Below, in pieces: positions 39,431-40,384 of a stretch of 40,384 bases of DNA (within the stretch, counting starts at the first letter, position 1; each line of letters opens with the position of its first letter). The stretch is from a virus. A program made the translations under genes and the position numbers. The stretch spans positions 1 through 40,384 of the IMG/VR virus record IMGVR_UViG_3300022929_000071, one strand, 5' to 3'. The notes below the pieces were generated by a model. The model saw nothing but the letters and a program-made list of their open reading frames with translations, ran no database searches and had not been told where the DNA came from.

Positions 39431-39978
39431 TGGAATAGCAGGTCATCACTGAGGATAGGTGTATTTATACCCTCAACACCCTCACCATTGTATGGGTCTT
39501 TGATGGATTTAAACTTATTACCCTCAAGGTTACTCAAGCTAATGTGTAGCTGAATTTTATTGTGCCTGGTATGATAAGGACGAAACCATGGTATCAAATC
39601 AATGAAGGTTTCGGGTTGGAAGTGTATGTAACTACTCTCCCTGTATTCTTGCTTCACAGTGCCTTCCTTAATCCACTTCATTGGATCAGGATCGTACCAC
39701 TTGGAGCAGTAGATGCCCCTTTGGAAAGCATACCCAGTGTAATGATACAGGTTAGGGAATGAAGGTGTGAGCAGAATCTCATCATCCTTAAACTCTTCCT
39801 TGTGATCCTTTAGGTATCTTGAATTATGTATGGACACATGGAACTCCTTTAGTGGAGTATGCCCATACCTTCGCGCGGCTAATTCAGCCTTAGCCTTTAA
39901 CATATTATGCAATGGGAAATCCACATCAGGGCAGATTTCTACACACGCATACCTTCTACTTTTACGAACCAGCTTCAT
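39427..39978 (-). CDS. 2H phosphoesterase-like protein (possible anti-CBASS or cyclic phosphodiesterase)
   Basis: A 183-residue protein with two H-x-S signatures, EFHVSIHN (H47, S49) and IQLHISLSN (H145, S147), each at the end of a hydrophobic strand and 98 residues apart. This is the defining arrangement of the 2H phosphoesterase superfamily (H-h-[ST]-h twice). Before the first motif lies a strand and helix (YACVEICPDVDFPLHNMLKA) as in the fold. Members hydrolyse cyclic phosphodiester or 2'-5' linkages. Phage T4 Acb1, which degrades the cyclic nucleotides of CBASS defence, belongs to this superfamily and is of similar size. I cannot tell whether this protein is Acb1-like or an RNA-repair type enzyme. 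It lies in a run of small, early-type genes. Confidence 0.5.
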   Translation of the reverse strand: MKLVRKSRRYACVEICPDVDFPLHNMLKAKAELAARRYGHTPLKEFHVSIHNSRYLKDHKEEFKDDEILLTPSFPNLYHYTGYAFQRGIYCSKWYDPDPMKWIKEGTVKQEYRESSYIHFQPETFIDLIPWFRPYHTRHNKIQLHISLSNLEGNKFKSIKDPYNGEGVEGINTPILSDDLLFQ

Positions 39979-40153
39979 TTAGTTTAGCTGCTACTTCGCA
40001 GGAAGCTAGGTTACTGAAGATACAGTATGTACCATAGCCAGCATTGCCGACTACCCATACCTTTGACTTAACTTCACCCATGATGCAGTCCTCGATCGAG
40101 GTGACATACTTGGGATTGACCCATTGATTTTGGTTACCGATTTGTACAAGCAT
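39962..40153 (-). CDS. Small hypothetical protein, 63 residues
   Basis: Ribosome site AAGGATAAGTC precedes the ATG. The sequence (MLVQIGNQNQWVNPKYVTSI, then VWVVGNAGYGTYCIFSNLAS) is beta-rich and ends in a helix. It overlaps the 2H-like gene by 17 bases. It is not recognised. Confidence 0.6.
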   Translation of the reverse strand: MLVQIGNQNQWVNPKYVTSIEDCIMGEVKSKVWVVGNAGYGTYCIFSNLASCEVAAKLNEAGS

Positions 40154-40156
40154 GAC

Positions 40157-40330
40157 TTATCCTTTCTTACGAAAGCCAGCCTTGAGCATAGTAGACTCAC
40201 GCTTAGTAAGGACCGGAGCGGGGACAGCACGGAAGCACGGAGTGCCATTGCCATGCACCCTTTGAATAGGTTGTCTCCATCCGAGTCCGTGATTTACATG
40301 GTCAATGATTGGTTGGTTGATCCATTTCAT
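40157..40330 (-). CDS. Small hypothetical protein, 57 residues
   Basis: ATG 40330 to TAA at 40157-40159, three bases before the next start. The sequence begins MKWINQPIIDHVNHGLGWRQ, continues with RVHGNGTPCFRAVPAPVLTK and ends in GFRKKG. It is basic and compact. The close spacing with the next gene and the codon pattern support it. It is not recognised. The gene is complete, but what lies upstream is outside the window. Confidence 0.6.
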   Translation of the reverse strand: MKWINQPIIDHVNHGLGWRQPIQRVHGNGTPCFRAVPAPVLTKRESTMLKAGFRKKG

Positions 40331-40384
40331 GTTATTGCGCCGAGTTTAACGGGCTGGCTCCGCCCGGTTGTTGTTGTGAATGAT
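40331..40384. other. Window edge with short inverted repeat
   Basis: CGGGC at about 40349-40353 and GCCCG at about 40361-40365 could pair in a short GC-rich hairpin. No gene start or promoter can be assigned this close to the edge. Confidence 0.25.

Noticed and set aside
40051-40254. - strand frame of 67 codons
   Set aside because: It overlaps two better coupled genes (39962-40153 and 40157-40330) in another frame and has low-complexity Leu/Ser content.
1-40384. CRISPR array
   Set aside because: No regularly spaced direct repeats of 24-40 bases are present; the only long exact repeat noticed is the 23-base pair around 25639-25830.

Overview
The window is a contiguous piece of a tailed double-stranded DNA bacteriophage or prophage. 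It carries tail and fibre proteins, a row of podovirus-type internal (ejected) virion proteins, a tyrosine integrase and a dense replication and accessory operon. No terminase, portal, capsid, lysis gene, DNA polymerase, repressor or tRNA gene lies inside it, so the genome continues past at least one end. The host cannot be named. Strong AGGAGG-type ribosome binding sites on the right half and GTG and TTG starts fit a Gram-negative host, but this is inference.

Positions 1-23620 are read on the + strand as late genes. They are a 5'-truncated tail protein, a tail fibre, a small fibre-assembly-like protein, a GNAT acetyltransferase, four internal virion-type proteins, one giant gene of about 3943 codons (10027-21858, 29% of the window), a metallophosphoesterase and a few small genes including an HNH protein. 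Most junctions are TAATG, ATGA or TGATG overlaps with no clear Shine-Dalgarno sequence, so translation is probably coupled.

Positions 40330-23472 are read on the - strand. From the upstream end come small unknown genes, a protein with two H-x-S motifs of the 2H phosphoesterase type (39427-39978), a divergent ATP-dependent ligase-like protein (36981-37817), a DUF2958-like protein, a clamp-loader-like AAA+ ATPase, then a PRTRC-type cassette (E-like, C, F-like, B, ThiF; 34669-31824) coupled to a 928-residue SNF2-type helicase. A run of small acidic unknown genes follows. Next is a possible DNA-modification group: a zinc-ribbon protein, an XF1762/Mom-like acetyltransferase, a 57-residue protein and a DpdA-like tRNA-guanine transglycosylase homologue. 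The integrase comes last. The two gene sets converge and overlap on opposite strands at 23472-23620.

The most remarkable feature is the phage-borne PRTRC cassette. It has an E1-like ThiF protein, an E2-like protein B and a 66-residue ubiquitin-like protein C that already ends in a bare glycine, and it lacks the JAB-type peptidase (protein A) expected of such systems. Together with the helicase, the ATPase, the DpdA-like enzyme and the 2H protein, the right half looks like a platform for replication, DNA modification and defence evasion. These roles come from motifs I can read by eye; none was tested by a database search.
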